Position numbers and translations under genes: made by a program. The notes beneath the pieces are model-generated. The model saw only the letters and a list, made by a program, of their open reading frames with translations. It had not been told where the DNA came from and searched no databases. A stretch of DNA of 64,000 nt, taken from the NCBI RefSeq assembly GCF_002858765.1, contig NZ_PJRP01000001.1, positions 126,414-190,413 on the forward strand, written 5' to 3'. Shown here piece by piece: positions 9,941 to 19,923 of the stretch (position 1 is the first letter of the stretch; every line of letters starts with the position of its first letter). The stretch comes from Cupriavidus pauculus. GTDB taxonomy: Bacteria; Pseudomonadota; Gammaproteobacteria; Burkholderiales; Burkholderiaceae.

Positions 9941-10873
9941 ATGAAGCCAGACTTCACAATCGATCCCGATTCCCTGCCCGCCCTGGCGGCCTTCACGCGC
10001 GTGGCGCAACTTGGCGGCTTCACGGCTGCCGCCGCGGCGCTGGGTGTCAGCCCGTCTGCGATCTCGCAGACCGTGCGCCATCTGGAAGACCGGCTCGGCG
10101 TGCGCCTGCTGCAACGCACGACGCGCCGGGTGGGCCTGACCGAAGCCGGCGCGGCCCTGCTGGCGCGCGTGGCACCGGCGCTGGCGGAAATCCATGCCGC
10201 CACCGACGACGTGCGCCAGCAACGCGACGTACCCGTGGGCACGCTGCGGCTGACCAGTTCGCATTCGGCCGTGGTGATCGCGCTGCGCCCGATCCTGACT
10301 GATTTCATGCGCGCCTACCCGTCGATCTGTGTCGACCTGGTGACCGACGACCGATTCATCGACCTGATTGCCGAAGGCTTCGATGCCGGCCTGCGCCTGG
10401 GCGAAGCGCTGCAGCAGGATATGGTGGCGATTCCGGTCACTGGCCCGCTGCGCATGGTAGTAGCCGCCTCGCCCGACTACCTGGCCACGCACGGCACGCC
10501 CGAAACGCCTCAGGACCTGCATCGGCACGCGTGCCTGCAATATCGCTTCGGGCCGATGGGGTCGATGTACCGCTGGGAGTTTTCGCGGGCGGGCGGCCGG
10601 CCGTTCATGGTCGATACGCGCCCGGCCCTGATCGCCAACGACAAGACCATGCTCCATCAGGCCGCACTGGCCGGCCTGGGCCTGGTGTACGAGTTTCCGC
10701 ACCATATCGCCGGGGCGCTGGCGTCGGGGGCGCTGGTCACCGTGCTCGATGCCTGGACGCCGCCGTTCTCGGGCTTCTATCTCTACTACCCCAGCCGCGC
10801 GCTGATGCCGCCCAAGCTGCGCGTGTTCGTCGATTTCATCAAGGCGCGCGAACTGCCGCAATCACCGCTGTAG
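9941..10873 (+). CDS. LysR-family transcriptional regulator
   Basis: A 310-residue LysR regulator. The N-terminal helix-turn-helix reads 'FTRVAQLGGFTAAAAALGVS' followed by 'PSAISQTVRHLEDRLGVRLL', and the C-terminal effector domain has the usual 'PVGTLRLTSS' entry. It is divergent from the aldo/keto reductase across a 122-bp gap, so that gene is the likely target. The effector is unknown. A 14-bp palindrome (GCCGCTATAGCGGC) begins at the stop codon, between this gene and the convergent pbpC. Confidence 0.9.
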   Translation: MKPDFTIDPDSLPALAAFTRVAQLGGFTAAAAALGVSPSAISQTVRHLEDRLGVRLLQRTTRRVGLTEAGAALLARVAPALAEIHAATDDVRQQRDVPVGTLRLTSSHSAVVIALRPILTDFMRAYPSICVDLVTDDRFIDLIAEGFDAGLRLGEALQQDMVAIPVTGPLRMVVAASPDYLATHGTPETPQDLHRHACLQYRFGPMGSMYRWEFSRAGGRPFMVDTRPALIANDKTMLHQAALAGLGLVYEFPHHIAGALASGALVTVLDAWTPPFSGFYLYYPSRALMPPKLRVFVDFIKARELPQSPL

Positions 10874-10903
10874 CCGCTATAGCGGCCGGTTGCCCGCACG
10901 GCA

Positions 10904-13120
10904 TCAGCGCGGCAGCGACACCTTCTGCGCCTTGGTCTCGCGCACGCTGGCGCCACGCACTTCGATGCCGATCTCGTGCACGACCTTGCCACCGGCATCC
11001 ACCAGCTGCACGCGATGGCGGCCCGGCCATGGCAGCCAGCCCACCTGCCCCCCCTTGCCCAGAGGCTTTCCGTCCATGCGCCACGTCACGGCGTTGGCGG
11101 TCTGCCCGGTCAGGCCATCGGCATGAAACCAGACGCGCTGCGCGGCCGGCGGGATATCCGGATCGAGCGCGAAGATCGTGCCGTCGGCAGGGCTGGCAAT
11201 GGCGGGCGTATCCTGCGCCTTGCCGGGTTTGCCGATACGGATGCGCTGCACGGCCGTACCCGCCAGGAACACCTCGTCACGCGCGGGCTCCAGGTCGTCC
11301 TCGAAGTGCAGCGCCACGCGTTCCACGCCGGCCGGCATCGTTGGCGCCCGGCTCGGCGTGCCACGGTGCAGGGCCTCCATGACTTCGTGCCACACTGGCG
11401 CTGCACCCGATACACCGGACACGTCGTGCATGCTCGCCCCACTCGCATTGCCGACCCACACGCCAACCGTGTAGCGCTGCGACCAGCCCACACACCAGTT
11501 ATCGCGCATGTCCTTGCTGGTGCCGGTCTTCACCGCCGTCCAGAAGCGCGTGGTGAGCGGACTGTCGAGCCCGAACGTGCGCGCCCGGGCATGGCGATCC
11601 GATAGCACGTCGCCGACCACGTACGTCGCATCGGACATCATCACCGCGCGCTTCGCCGGCAACGCGGCACCCATCGTCACGCGCGGTGCCGAGTACGCGC
11701 CCGCATTGGCGAAACTACGATACGCATTGGTCAGCGACAGCAGCGACACATCGGCACCGCCCAGTGCCAGGCTGTAGCCGTAATAGTCGCCCGACTGGGT
11801 CAGCGGCAAGCCCAGCGACACCAGCCGACGATGAAAGCGATGCGGGGTCACCATCACCAGCGTGCGCACCGCCGGCACATTGAGCGACGAGCCCAGCGCG
11901 GCGCGCAGGCTGACCCAGCCCGCATAGCGATGGTCGTAGTTCTGCGGAATGTAGAGGCCGCCGCCGGTCGGCAGATTGACGGGCCGATCGTCGAGCAGCG
12001 ATGCGGCGGTAAGCCGGCGCTCCTCGATCGCCTGCGCATAGAGAAACGGCTTCAGCGTGGACCCGGCCTGCCGCAGCGCGGCTGCGTGATCGACCTGCGC
12101 CGCCGCCGACAGCACCCCCGACGACCCCACATAGGCCAGCACGTCGCCGCTGGCATTGTCGATCACCACCACGGCACCGTCCTCGGCATTGCGGCCCGCC
12201 AGCTCGCGCAGGTGACGATCCAGGCTGTCGGACGCCACGCGCTGCAGTTCGGCATCGAGCGTCGATACGATGCGCGGCGGCAGCGGCTTGCCTGCCGGCG
12301 TGGCGCCACGTGCCTGTGCCACCAGTTGCCGCGCCAGGTGCGGCGCGAGGTTGACGTCACGGCGCGCATTCATGGCGTCGCCAGCGGTGCCGGACGATTT
12401 CGCCAGCACCAGCGCGGTAAAGCCGTCGAGCCCATCGCATTCGCGTGGCAGCTTCATGTCGCGCAGGATGCCGCACGCACGTTTCGACACCTGCGCGCCC
12501 GACGCATTCGGGCTGCGTACCAGCGCCACGGCCACCGCCGATTCGCGTGCATCGAGCCCGCTCGGCACCTTGCCAAACAGTGTCTGCGACATCGCCGACA
12601 GCCCGACCAGCTCGCCCCGGAACGGCACCAGGTTCAGGTATGCCTCCAGGATCTGGTCCTTGCTCCAGCCCCGCTCCAGCGATGACGCACTGACCACCTG
12701 CCCCATCTTCTGCCCGAAGCTGCGGCCATGGCCCGCGCGCAGATCGGCGTCGAGCAGCCCGGCCAGTTGCATCGTCAACGTCGATGCGCCGCGCGTGCGC
12801 GTGTTCCACAGGTTGGCCCACGCCGCCGCCGCCACGCCCTGCCAGTCCACCCCGCTATGCGCGTAGAAGCGCTTGTCTTCGGACAGCACGATGGCCGTGC
12901 GCAAGGCCGGCGACGTATCGGCCAGCGTCACCCAGTCGCCGCGCCGCGCCTGGAAGTCGTCACGCACGCGTGCCACGGTCTGCCCATGCCGATCCGTGAC
13001 GACGATATCGGCACTGCGCCAGTTGTCGCGCACCTCCCGGAAACCGGGCACGGCATGGGCCGCGCCTGCCGTCCACAGCAGCAGGCCCGTCACCATCCAC
13101 GCAGTTCGCTTCAATCGCAT
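10904..13120 (-). CDS. pbpC: Penicillin-binding protein 1C (bifunctional peptidoglycan synthase)
   Basis: A 738-residue class A PBP. A membrane/signal segment (residues 7-23) is followed by a family-51 transglycosylase with catalytic Glu81 (SEDKRFYAHSG) and 'GASTLTMQLAGLLD'. The transpeptidase has STLK (near 355), SLN and KTGTSKD motifs. A C-terminal BiPBP_C domain of about 90 residues ends the chain. It is the last gene of a leftward cluster with the alpha-2-macroglobulin gene, and pbpC next to a macroglobulin is the recurring bacterial pairing thought to couple envelope repair to protease trapping. Here a YhhN-family gene is inserted between them. Confidence 0.93.
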   Translation of the reverse strand: MRLKRTAWMVTGLLLWTAGAAHAVPGFREVRDNWRSADIVVTDRHGQTVARVRDDFQARRGDWVTLADTSPALRTAIVLSEDKRFYAHSGVDWQGVAAAAWANLWNTRTRGASTLTMQLAGLLDADLRAGHGRSFGQKMGQVVSASSLERGWSKDQILEAYLNLVPFRGELVGLSAMSQTLFGKVPSGLDARESAVAVALVRSPNASGAQVSKRACGILRDMKLPRECDGLDGFTALVLAKSSGTAGDAMNARRDVNLAPHLARQLVAQARGATPAGKPLPPRIVSTLDAELQRVASDSLDRHLRELAGRNAEDGAVVVIDNASGDVLAYVGSSGVLSAAAQVDHAAALRQAGSTLKPFLYAQAIEERRLTAASLLDDRPVNLPTGGGLYIPQNYDHRYAGWVSLRAALGSSLNVPAVRTLVMVTPHRFHRRLVSLGLPLTQSGDYYGYSLALGGADVSLLSLTNAYRSFANAGAYSAPRVTMGAALPAKRAVMMSDATYVVGDVLSDRHARARTFGLDSPLTTRFWTAVKTGTSKDMRDNWCVGWSQRYTVGVWVGNASGASMHDVSGVSGAAPVWHEVMEALHRGTPSRAPTMPAGVERVALHFEDDLEPARDEVFLAGTAVQRIRIGKPGKAQDTPAIASPADGTIFALDPDIPPAAQRVWFHADGLTGQTANAVTWRMDGKPLGKGGQVGWLPWPGRHRVQLVDAGGKVVHEIGIEVRGASVRETKAQKVSLPR

Positions 13121-13151
13121 GCTTCGTCCTGCCTTGCCTGCACCATCCGCC

Positions 13152-13859
13152 TCAACCGTCTCCGTCGCGTCCGGCCACGACCCCTGCCACCAGCAGCAAC
13201 TGCGCGATGGCGTAGGTCCACCAGATGCCGAGCTGGTACGTGTCGAACGGCGACAGAAATTTTGCGGTGCCGATCAACGCATCGGACGCCACAAAGAACA
13301 GCGCGCCCAGCGCCGTCAGCGGCGTTGGCAACCGCGCCAGCATCGCCGCGCACGCCATGGCGGCCAGCACGCCGATATAGACGGTCACGGGCCACATCAA
13401 CGGTCCGAGATTGGGCCAGAAACGCCCCAGCAACGCACCGGCAGCACCGAGCACCAGTCCGCAGCCCACCAGCCGCTGCGGCCGCATGTCGCCGCCCAGC
13501 GGCACGAACAGCCGCAGGTAGGCCAGGTGCGCCATCAGGAAGGCGCCCAGGCCCCCGATGAACGAGACCCTGAGCCCGGGCAGCGCCAGCAGGAAATCGC
13601 CCAGGGCCGAGAAGACCAGCGCGATCACCAGCCAGCGCCGCTCGGCTGACGGGCGATGAAACCACGCCGCCCGCGCCAGCAGCAGGACCATCGCCGTCTT
13701 CCACACCGGCTGGTACGCGATCTGGCCGGTCAGCGGCGTATTGGCCGGCAGCTCCAGCGACGCCTGGAACAGCAGCACACCGTAGGTGATGCCGGCCAGC
13801 GCGCCGGCCATCCACCATTCGCGCACGCGTGAGGGCATCCGCATGGCAATCCAGCTCAC
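13152..13859 (-). CDS. YhhN-family membrane protein (lysoplasmalogenase-like)
   Basis: A 235-residue polytopic inner-membrane protein with about seven to eight hydrophobic segments. The YhhN/TMEM86 signature area 'ALVFSALGDFLLALPG' and the later 'ALFFVASDALIGTAKF' contain the conserved Asp residues. Eukaryotic TMEM86B is a lysoplasmalogenase; bacterial substrates are largely unproven. Its GTG start overlaps the TGA of the macroglobulin gene (GTGA), indicating translational coupling, and pbpC begins 31 bp after its stop, so it is embedded in the operon. Why a lipid-hydrolase relative sits here is not known. Confidence 0.8.
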   Translation of the reverse strand: MSWIAMRMPSRVREWWMAGALAGITYGVLLFQASLELPANTPLTGQIAYQPVWKTAMVLLLARAAWFHRPSAERRWLVIALVFSALGDFLLALPGLRVSFIGGLGAFLMAHLAYLRLFVPLGGDMRPQRLVGCGLVLGAAGALLGRFWPNLGPLMWPVTVYIGVLAAMACAAMLARLPTPLTALGALFFVASDALIGTAKFLSPFDTYQLGIWWTYAIAQLLLVAGVVAGRDGDG

Positions 13860-16800
13860 CTGGCTGCTCCCACCGTCAGCTTCGCATTAGGCGTTTCACC
13901 GAATACGTCGGGGGCGTACATCGCCTCGACGCGTGTCGGCGGCAGCGCGAACTCGCCAGCATTGTTGAGCCGCACCGTGTACTCCACCGACAGGCCGCCC
14001 TTGGGCACATAGCTGAAGTACTCGCGATAGGCCTCGGGCGTACGCTCGGTGAAGTCGGACCATGCCGATTTCTGGTCGCGCGTGGCGATCACCGAATCGC
14101 GGCCCAGGCCGCTGCCCAGGATCGTCGCGCCGGTAGGCACCGGGTCGCTGACCACCACCCACGTCATGTCGGCCTGCGCGTCGATGTCGAGCTTGACGCG
14201 GTAGGTGTCGCCACGCGACCACTTGCCCGCCACCGCCTGGTCCACCGGCGTGACGCTGCGGCGGATGCGATAGCCCGCCGCCACCGGTTCGCGCAGCGGC
14301 ACGGCGGCCAGCGCACGCACGGTCGCCCAAGGCCGACCGGCACCCTGCTGCTCCACCTGCAGCGCCACCGGCGCACCGGCGGACGCTGCCGGCCACGGCA
14401 GGTCGAGCATGCCGCTGGCCACACCGTCCTGATGCGTCGCCTTCGACCAGTCGAACGTGCGCGACACCTCGCCAAGCGTGGCACGCGCAGTGCCCGCCAC
14501 CGGCGTTTTCTCGTAGACCTGCGCATAGCGGCGAATCGCCATCACGCCCCACGCATTGGAAGTGGTCGTCGACCACGCACCGCGCGTCTGGCGGCCCAGC
14601 AGGCCAGTCACCAGCTGCGGCACGTCTTCCTTCCAGGCCGGCAGTTGCGACGCCAGCGCCAGCAGCTTGGCCGCGTTGACGTCGCCACCCGACATCAGCC
14701 ACCACCAGTTGTCGGTGCGCTCGGTCGAGAACACCAGGCGCGTGCCCTGCACGGTCAGGCGGCTGCGCAGCAGTTGCGTGGCATCGGCGATGCGCTTGTC
14801 GCGCTCGGGGATGTCCTGCACGCGCGACAGGATGCCGAGCCAGTCGATCAGCGCGGACGTCGGCCACTGGTCGGGCAGGATCTGGATCGATCCCAGCATG
14901 CGCCCCTGCGCCTTGCCCGTGCGCGACAACGCCTCGATGGCTGCCAGCTTGCGCACGTCGAGATCCATCGTCGCCGACGACGGGGCCCAGCGTGGCGGCG
15001 CGATGCGCCCTTCGACGAAGGCAATCAGGCCGCGCTCCATCTGCTCGCGCTGTGCATCGGGAATGCGCATCGGCAGCCCCGCGCGCGACGCCTCGTCGGC
15101 AATCGCCAGCAGGTAGGCCGTCAGCACTTCGCTGCCCGACTGGCTGTCGCTGCGCAGCGGGAAGTACGACGCCAGCCCGTTCGTGTCGAGGTACGACGGC
15201 AGCTGCGCCATCAGCACGTCCCACGCGGCGGCATCGCCCAGGCCGAGCGACTTTGACGAGCGCTGCTCCAGGCAACTGAACGGATAGTTGTGGAACCATT
15301 CCCGCACGCCTGGCATGCCACCGGCCAGCGACGACTGGAGCGTCACCTGCATGCCACCGCGCAGCTTGCCGGACGGGTCAGCCAGCGCACCAGCCGGCGC
15401 CTGGACCGGCATCGACATGTTCGGTGTCAGTTGCGCCAGCATCGCCTGCTGCACGGTCACCGGCACGGACGGCACGATCTGCTGCGATATCTTGAGCTTG
15501 TCGCTGGCCCCGCCCGCGCCCTTCTCGGCGGCAGCCACCTCCCACAGGATCGTGCCGCTACGGCTGTACGCCAGCAGCGCGGGCGCGGTGATATCCCAGC
15601 CGATCTCGCGTGCCTCGCCGGCAGGAATCTGCACGGTCTGCGCCGGCAGCGTCTGCGCGTCGACCAGCGTGGCGCGTGCCGTGGCTTCCACGGTCATCGC
15701 GCGCTGCGTGGTATTGCGCAGCGTGAACATGGCCCGGTACTTGTCGTCCTCGCGCACCAGCAGCGGCAGGCCCGAGATCATCTGCAGGTCCTGTGTCGCG
15801 GCGATGCTGGCGCTGCCGCTACCAAAGCGGTTCACGCCTAGGTCGGCCACGGCCACGATGCGGAAGCTGGTCAGCGAATCGTTGAGCGGCACCTCCAGCG
15901 TCGCCTTGCCTTCGCCATCCAGCTGCACGCGCGGATTCCACAGCAGCAGCGTGTCGAACAGTTCGCGCGTGGGGCTCTTGCCCCCACCACCGCCCGCCGG
16001 CACCGCCTTGCGGCCATAGTGGCGGCGCCCGATGATTTCCATCTGGGCCGTCGACGTTTCCACGCCGTAGCTGCGCGGCTGCACCATCGCATCGAGCAGG
16101 TTCCAGCTCGTGTTCGGCATAAGTTCCAGCAGCGCCTGGTCCACGGCGGCCAAGGCCACCTCACCATTGGCCGCGGGCTTGCCATCGGGCAACTTGACCT
16201 GCACCGTCACGCGCGCCTTGCCGCGCACCGGATAGCTGGCCTTGTCCGGCGTCACGCTGACGTCGAGCTTGTACGCATCGTTGCCGACGCGGATCTGCGC
16301 CAGTCCCAGGCGGAACGCCGGCTTCGACAGATCGACCAGCGGCGACGGCGCCACGTACTCGCGCCCTTCGCTTCGGAATGCGTGCCACCAGTCCAGCGGC
16401 TGGCGCCAGCCCCACTGGAAGAACGAGTACCACGGCACCTCGCGCAGGCGGCCACGCAGGCTCAGCACCGACACGTAGACGTTGGGCCCCCATTCCGGCT
16501 TGACCTTGAGCTTGATCGTCGGATCGCTGCCGTTCAGCTCCACCACCTGCGTGTCGAGGATGCCCTCGCGTTCCACGGCCACCAGTGCCGTTGCGCGACG
16601 GAACGGCATGCGCACCTGGAACACGGCGGTGTCGCCAGGGGCATACGCCTTCTTCTCGGGCAGCACGTCCATGCGGTCGTGGTTCTCGCCACCGAACCAG
16701 AGTTCGCCCTGGCGCGTGACCCACACCGTGGCGGCGGCCTGCGCCGTACGGCCGTCGGCATCGCGCGCATTGGCGATCAGTTCCACTTCACCGGCCTGCG

Positions 16801-19800
16801 ACAGTTCCACCTCGCAGCGTGCCCGGCCCTGGGTATCGGTGCGCGCATCGCACACCACGCCAAGGTCCTTGGTCTCGCTGCGGTTGTCGTAGCGATAGAA
16901 GCCACCCACCACGCGCTTGCGCGCCGACGTGGTGATGCGGGCGCGCGCCTTGATCTGCACGGGCGAATCGGCCACCGGCTTGCCCTGCGTATCGAGCACC
17001 ACGGTGTGCACGGCCAGCTTCTGGCTGACCGATACCCAGTTGGCCGCGCGAATGCCCACCACCACGGCAGACGGCCACAACGGCACGGTCTGGCGCAGCG
17101 TCTGGATCTCGCCGTTCGGGTCGGCAAAGCCGGCCTCCAGTACCAGGTCGCGCGGCGCGTCGACCTTCGGCAGATTCTTCACCGTCAGCTTGCCGTTGCC
17201 ATCCTTGTCCAGCGTCAGCGGCAGCTTGTCGGCCACGAGCTTTTCGGATTCATCGCGCGCGCTGTCGCTGTCCTGGTCTTCTTCCTCGTCGCCACTGCTG
17301 CTCTGCCGCTGCGCGCGCGGCGGGTTGAATGCGTAGTCGTCGTAGTCCGGGAAGTTCACCGCCTTGTTGCGCATCAGCGCGGACAGGCGCACCGGCAACC
17401 CGGCGGCACCGCCACCATTGAGATAGTGGATCTCCACACCCACCGGCACCTCGGCAGGCGCCACCAGCGCGTTGCCCTTGGCCTTTGGATCCTTGGTCAC
17501 CGACAACGTGCCGGACAGCACCGGCAGCCTGAAGGCCTCGACACGGAAGCTGCCGCTATCGAGCGTGCGATCGTTGTCGTAGACCAGTGCCACGTCGTAG
17601 ACACCCAGCTTGGCCGACGATGGCACCTGGAACGCGTTCTCGGCACTGCGCCCGCCCGTGGCGGTGTTGCGCCAGGTCAGCGGCATCTCGTACTTCTGGC
17701 CGCTGCCTTCATGCGTGATCAGCAGCTTCGCCGGCATCGCCTGCGGCAACGCAAAGCCCTGCGCGGTCTCGTTGCGGATCAGGTGCTTCATCGACACCGT
17801 TTCGCCGGCACGCAGCAGCGTACGGTCGAACACGGTGTGGGCGCGTACGGTCTGCTTCGGGCTCAGATCGGTGGGCACGTTGAAGCGCCAGGTCTCGATG
17901 CCGCGATTCCAGTCCGACATCACAAAAGCCATGTCGGCCTTGCCGCGCGCCTGGGCATGGTCGGCGCCGATGCGGGCCGACACGAAGTAGCCGTTCATGC
18001 CATTGGCGCAGTCCTTGTAGCGGCGGTCGGCCAGCTTCGCAAAGCGGGCCACGCCGGTGGCATCGGTGGTACCTTGGCCCAGCAGCTCGCCCTCGCAACT
18101 GCGCACGGCCACCTTGGCGTTGGCCACGGGCTCGCCATCGTCGAGCGTGGTCACCCACGCCAGCCCGCTCATGTCGCCGTCACCCTCGCCACGTGCCAGC
18201 TTGAAATGCACGCCAAGGTTGGTGACCAGTGCTGCCGTGCGCACGTACATCGGCGCCTTCTTGCCGAGCAGTGCCTCGCCCAGCATCGGCGAGGCGATCT
18301 CCACCACGTGGAAGCCGGGCTCGGGCAACGGAATGCCGACCACCTCGAACGGGCGCGGCGTAGCGTCGGTGGATTTCGGAATGGCCAGCTTCTTCGCGCC
18401 GGCCACGCCTTCGAGCAACGACACAGAGCGCGTCTCGATGGACGGTGCGTTGCGCGGACTCTGGACGGAATACGGTGCCTGACCGGCGCGGATGGCGGCG
18501 ATCTGCTCCTTCGTCCAGCTGTTCTCGTGCATGCGCTTGACCATGCCGAACCAGCGCAGGATGGCGCCGTCGTCATCCACCTTGATGCGCGCCACGGTGC
18601 CGGCCTCGGCACGCACGGCCAGCGTCGGCAGGTCGGCCTCGACATTGCGCAGCGTCACCGGCAGCAGCGGCGGATAGTCGTTTGCCGATTTTCCGCGCGG
18701 CAGGTCGGCAAAGCGCTCGACCACGCCGAACGGCGCGGCGGCAAACTTGGCCAGCGGCGGCAGCGCCGCGGTGGTCAGCTTGATCGGGAACAGGTCGGCG
18801 TTGCTGAGCGCGCGGCCGCTTTCGTCCTTGAGATCCCTGGGGGCTTCGATCGTCAGATTGGCCTTTTCCGGGAACGGGCCCTTGAACGTGACCGTGGACA
18901 CCGGCGCATCGGGTGCCTCGTCAGGATCGAACGACGGGGTCTTCGGGCCGGAAGGCGTCTTCATCACGATGCCCTCGGCCGCCTTGCGAGAAATCGGCGC
19001 GGTGAACGTGACCGTCATCGGCCGCAGCGGCGTACAGGGGGCTTCGGCACGCTCGCGCTCGCAGGTGAAACCCGCGGCAAAGGGGTCGCGCACCTGGAAG
19101 TCGAAGCGGCGGGCCGCCGTGGTGGCCAGGCCCGACGGCGTGGCGATACCCGCATCCAGCACCAGCTGCATGCGCGCGCCGGCAGGCAGGCGCTGCTGGC
19201 AGGCCAGCAGGTGCACGGCGTCGCCATCGCGCTTGACCACTTCCTTCCAGTGCAGTGCCTCGATGACGCCGTCGCGTTCCTTGCCGGTCAGCAGCCGCAC
19301 GGGGATGCGCTCGCCCAGCCCCTCGGCCTGGCACCAGGCATGGGAGCGGATCGACCCGGCCGTGGCCGCGCCGTTAAAGCGCAGCGCAAAGACCTGGTCT
19401 TCCTCGACCTCGCCGCCGGACGGCCGCGCGGAGATCACGATCGGACCGCCCGTTTCAAACCGGTATTCGGATTTGCCGGCGAAGGCCTTGCCAGCCACGC
19501 TCTTGAGGGCGGGGGTGATCTGTACCGTGCAGCGCACGCCGGGAGGCAGGTCACGCTCGAAGTCGTAGACCCAGTTCGTGGCGTTGACCCAACGCCCGCT
19601 GCCGCCTACGCCGCCCACGCAAGACACCGATGCCGGCGCGGCGGCCTTGAGGTCGCCCATCGGCACCATCGGTTCGTCGAACCGGATGGCCACCTGGCGA
19701 ACCTGCGGGTTCACCCCTTCGGGTGAGAAACGCGTGATCTGCGCGGCCGATGCAGCCGGCGCCCATGTCAACGCACTGAATACAAGACCTGCTGCGGTGG

Positions 19801-19831
19801 CTGCGGCCGCCGAGGCGATCCTCCCGATCAT
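13856..19831 (-). CDS. Bacterial alpha-2-macroglobulin (protease-trapping thioester protein)
   Basis: A 1991-residue secreted protein. The start at 19831 has GGAGAAGG at ideal spacing and gives a clean signal peptide (MIGRIASAAAATAAGLVF, cut near ASAA); the ATG 39 bases upstream lacks this. The thioester motif CLEQ is intact (Cys1520, Gln1523), so covalent trapping of attacking proteases is expected. Repeated macroglobulin beta domains and the bait region precede it; the C-terminal domain ends near 'YAPDVFGETPNAKL'. Unlike E. coli YfhM there is no lipobox cysteine, so it is probably soluble in the periplasm. At nearly 2000 residues it is longer than YfhM (about 1650). It leads a cluster with the YhhN gene and pbpC. 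Confidence 0.92.
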   Translation of the reverse strand: MIGRIASAAAATAAGLVFSALTWAPAASAAQITRFSPEGVNPQVRQVAIRFDEPMVPMGDLKAAAPASVSCVGGVGGSGRWVNATNWVYDFERDLPPGVRCTVQITPALKSVAGKAFAGKSEYRFETGGPIVISARPSGGEVEEDQVFALRFNGAATAGSIRSHAWCQAEGLGERIPVRLLTGKERDGVIEALHWKEVVKRDGDAVHLLACQQRLPAGARMQLVLDAGIATPSGLATTAARRFDFQVRDPFAAGFTCERERAEAPCTPLRPMTVTFTAPISRKAAEGIVMKTPSGPKTPSFDPDEAPDAPVSTVTFKGPFPEKANLTIEAPRDLKDESGRALSNADLFPIKLTTAALPPLAKFAAAPFGVVERFADLPRGKSANDYPPLLPVTLRNVEADLPTLAVRAEAGTVARIKVDDDGAILRWFGMVKRMHENSWTKEQIAAIRAGQAPYSVQSPRNAPSIETRSVSLLEGVAGAKKLAIPKSTDATPRPFEVVGIPLPEPGFHVVEIASPMLGEALLGKKAPMYVRTAALVTNLGVHFKLARGEGDGDMSGLAWVTTLDDGEPVANAKVAVRSCEGELLGQGTTDATGVARFAKLADRRYKDCANGMNGYFVSARIGADHAQARGKADMAFVMSDWNRGIETWRFNVPTDLSPKQTVRAHTVFDRTLLRAGETVSMKHLIRNETAQGFALPQAMPAKLLITHEGSGQKYEMPLTWRNTATGGRSAENAFQVPSSAKLGVYDVALVYDNDRTLDSGSFRVEAFRLPVLSGTLSVTKDPKAKGNALVAPAEVPVGVEIHYLNGGGAAGLPVRLSALMRNKAVNFPDYDDYAFNPPRAQRQSSSGDEEEDQDSDSARDESEKLVADKLPLTLDKDGNGKLTVKNLPKVDAPRDLVLEAGFADPNGEIQTLRQTVPLWPSAVVVGIRAANWVSVSQKLAVHTVVLDTQGKPVADSPVQIKARARITTSARKRVVGGFYRYDNRSETKDLGVVCDARTDTQGRARCEVELSQAGEVELIANARDADGRTAQAAATVWVTRQGELWFGGENHDRMDVLPEKKAYAPGDTAVFQVRMPFRRATALVAVEREGILDTQVVELNGSDPTIKLKVKPEWGPNVYVSVLSLRGRLREVPWYSFFQWGWRQPLDWWHAFRSEGREYVAPSPLVDLSKPAFRLGLAQIRVGNDAYKLDVSVTPDKASYPVRGKARVTVQVKLPDGKPAANGEVALAAVDQALLELMPNTSWNLLDAMVQPRSYGVETSTAQMEIIGRRHYGRKAVPAGGGGGKSPTRELFDTLLLWNPRVQLDGEGKATLEVPLNDSLTSFRIVAVADLGVNRFGSGSASIAATQDLQMISGLPLLVREDDKYRAMFTLRNTTQRAMTVEATARATLVDAQTLPAQTVQIPAGEAREIGWDITAPALLAYSRSGTILWEVAAAEKGAGGASDKLKISQQIVPSVPVTVQQAMLAQLTPNMSMPVQAPAGALADPSGKLRGGMQVTLQSSLAGGMPGVREWFHNYPFSCLEQRSSKSLGLGDAAAWDVLMAQLPSYLDTNGLASYFPLRSDSQSGSEVLTAYLLAIADEASRAGLPMRIPDAQREQMERGLIAFVEGRIAPPRWAPSSATMDLDVRKLAAIEALSRTGKAQGRMLGSIQILPDQWPTSALIDWLGILSRVQDIPERDKRIADATQLLRSRLTVQGTRLVFSTERTDNWWWLMSGGDVNAAKLLALASQLPAWKEDVPQLVTGLLGRQTRGAWSTTTSNAWGVMAIRRYAQVYEKTPVAGTARATLGEVSRTFDWSKATHQDGVASGMLDLPWPAASAGAPVALQVEQQGAGRPWATVRALAAVPLREPVAAGYRIRRSVTPVDQAVAGKWSRGDTYRVKLDIDAQADMTWVVVSDPVPTGATILGSGLGRDSVIATRDQKSAWSDFTERTPEAYREYFSYVPKGGLSVEYTVRLNNAGEFALPPTRVEAMYAPDVFGETPNAKLTVGAAR

Positions 19832-19923
19832 GCTGCCTTCTCCCGAATTGGCTCCGCGCGAGCGTGACATGCGCGGGTTGCAAGCGCAAGCCTCTGCACA
19901 TTTCAGGAGAAATGCCTTGTGGT

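Noticed and set aside
16019-19726. A very long open frame (over 1200 codons) on the plus strand opposite the macroglobulin gene.
   Set aside because: It is His/Arg/Gln-rich low-complexity sequence typical of antisense frames in GC-rich DNA, and the minus-strand gene is certain from its thioester and signal peptide.
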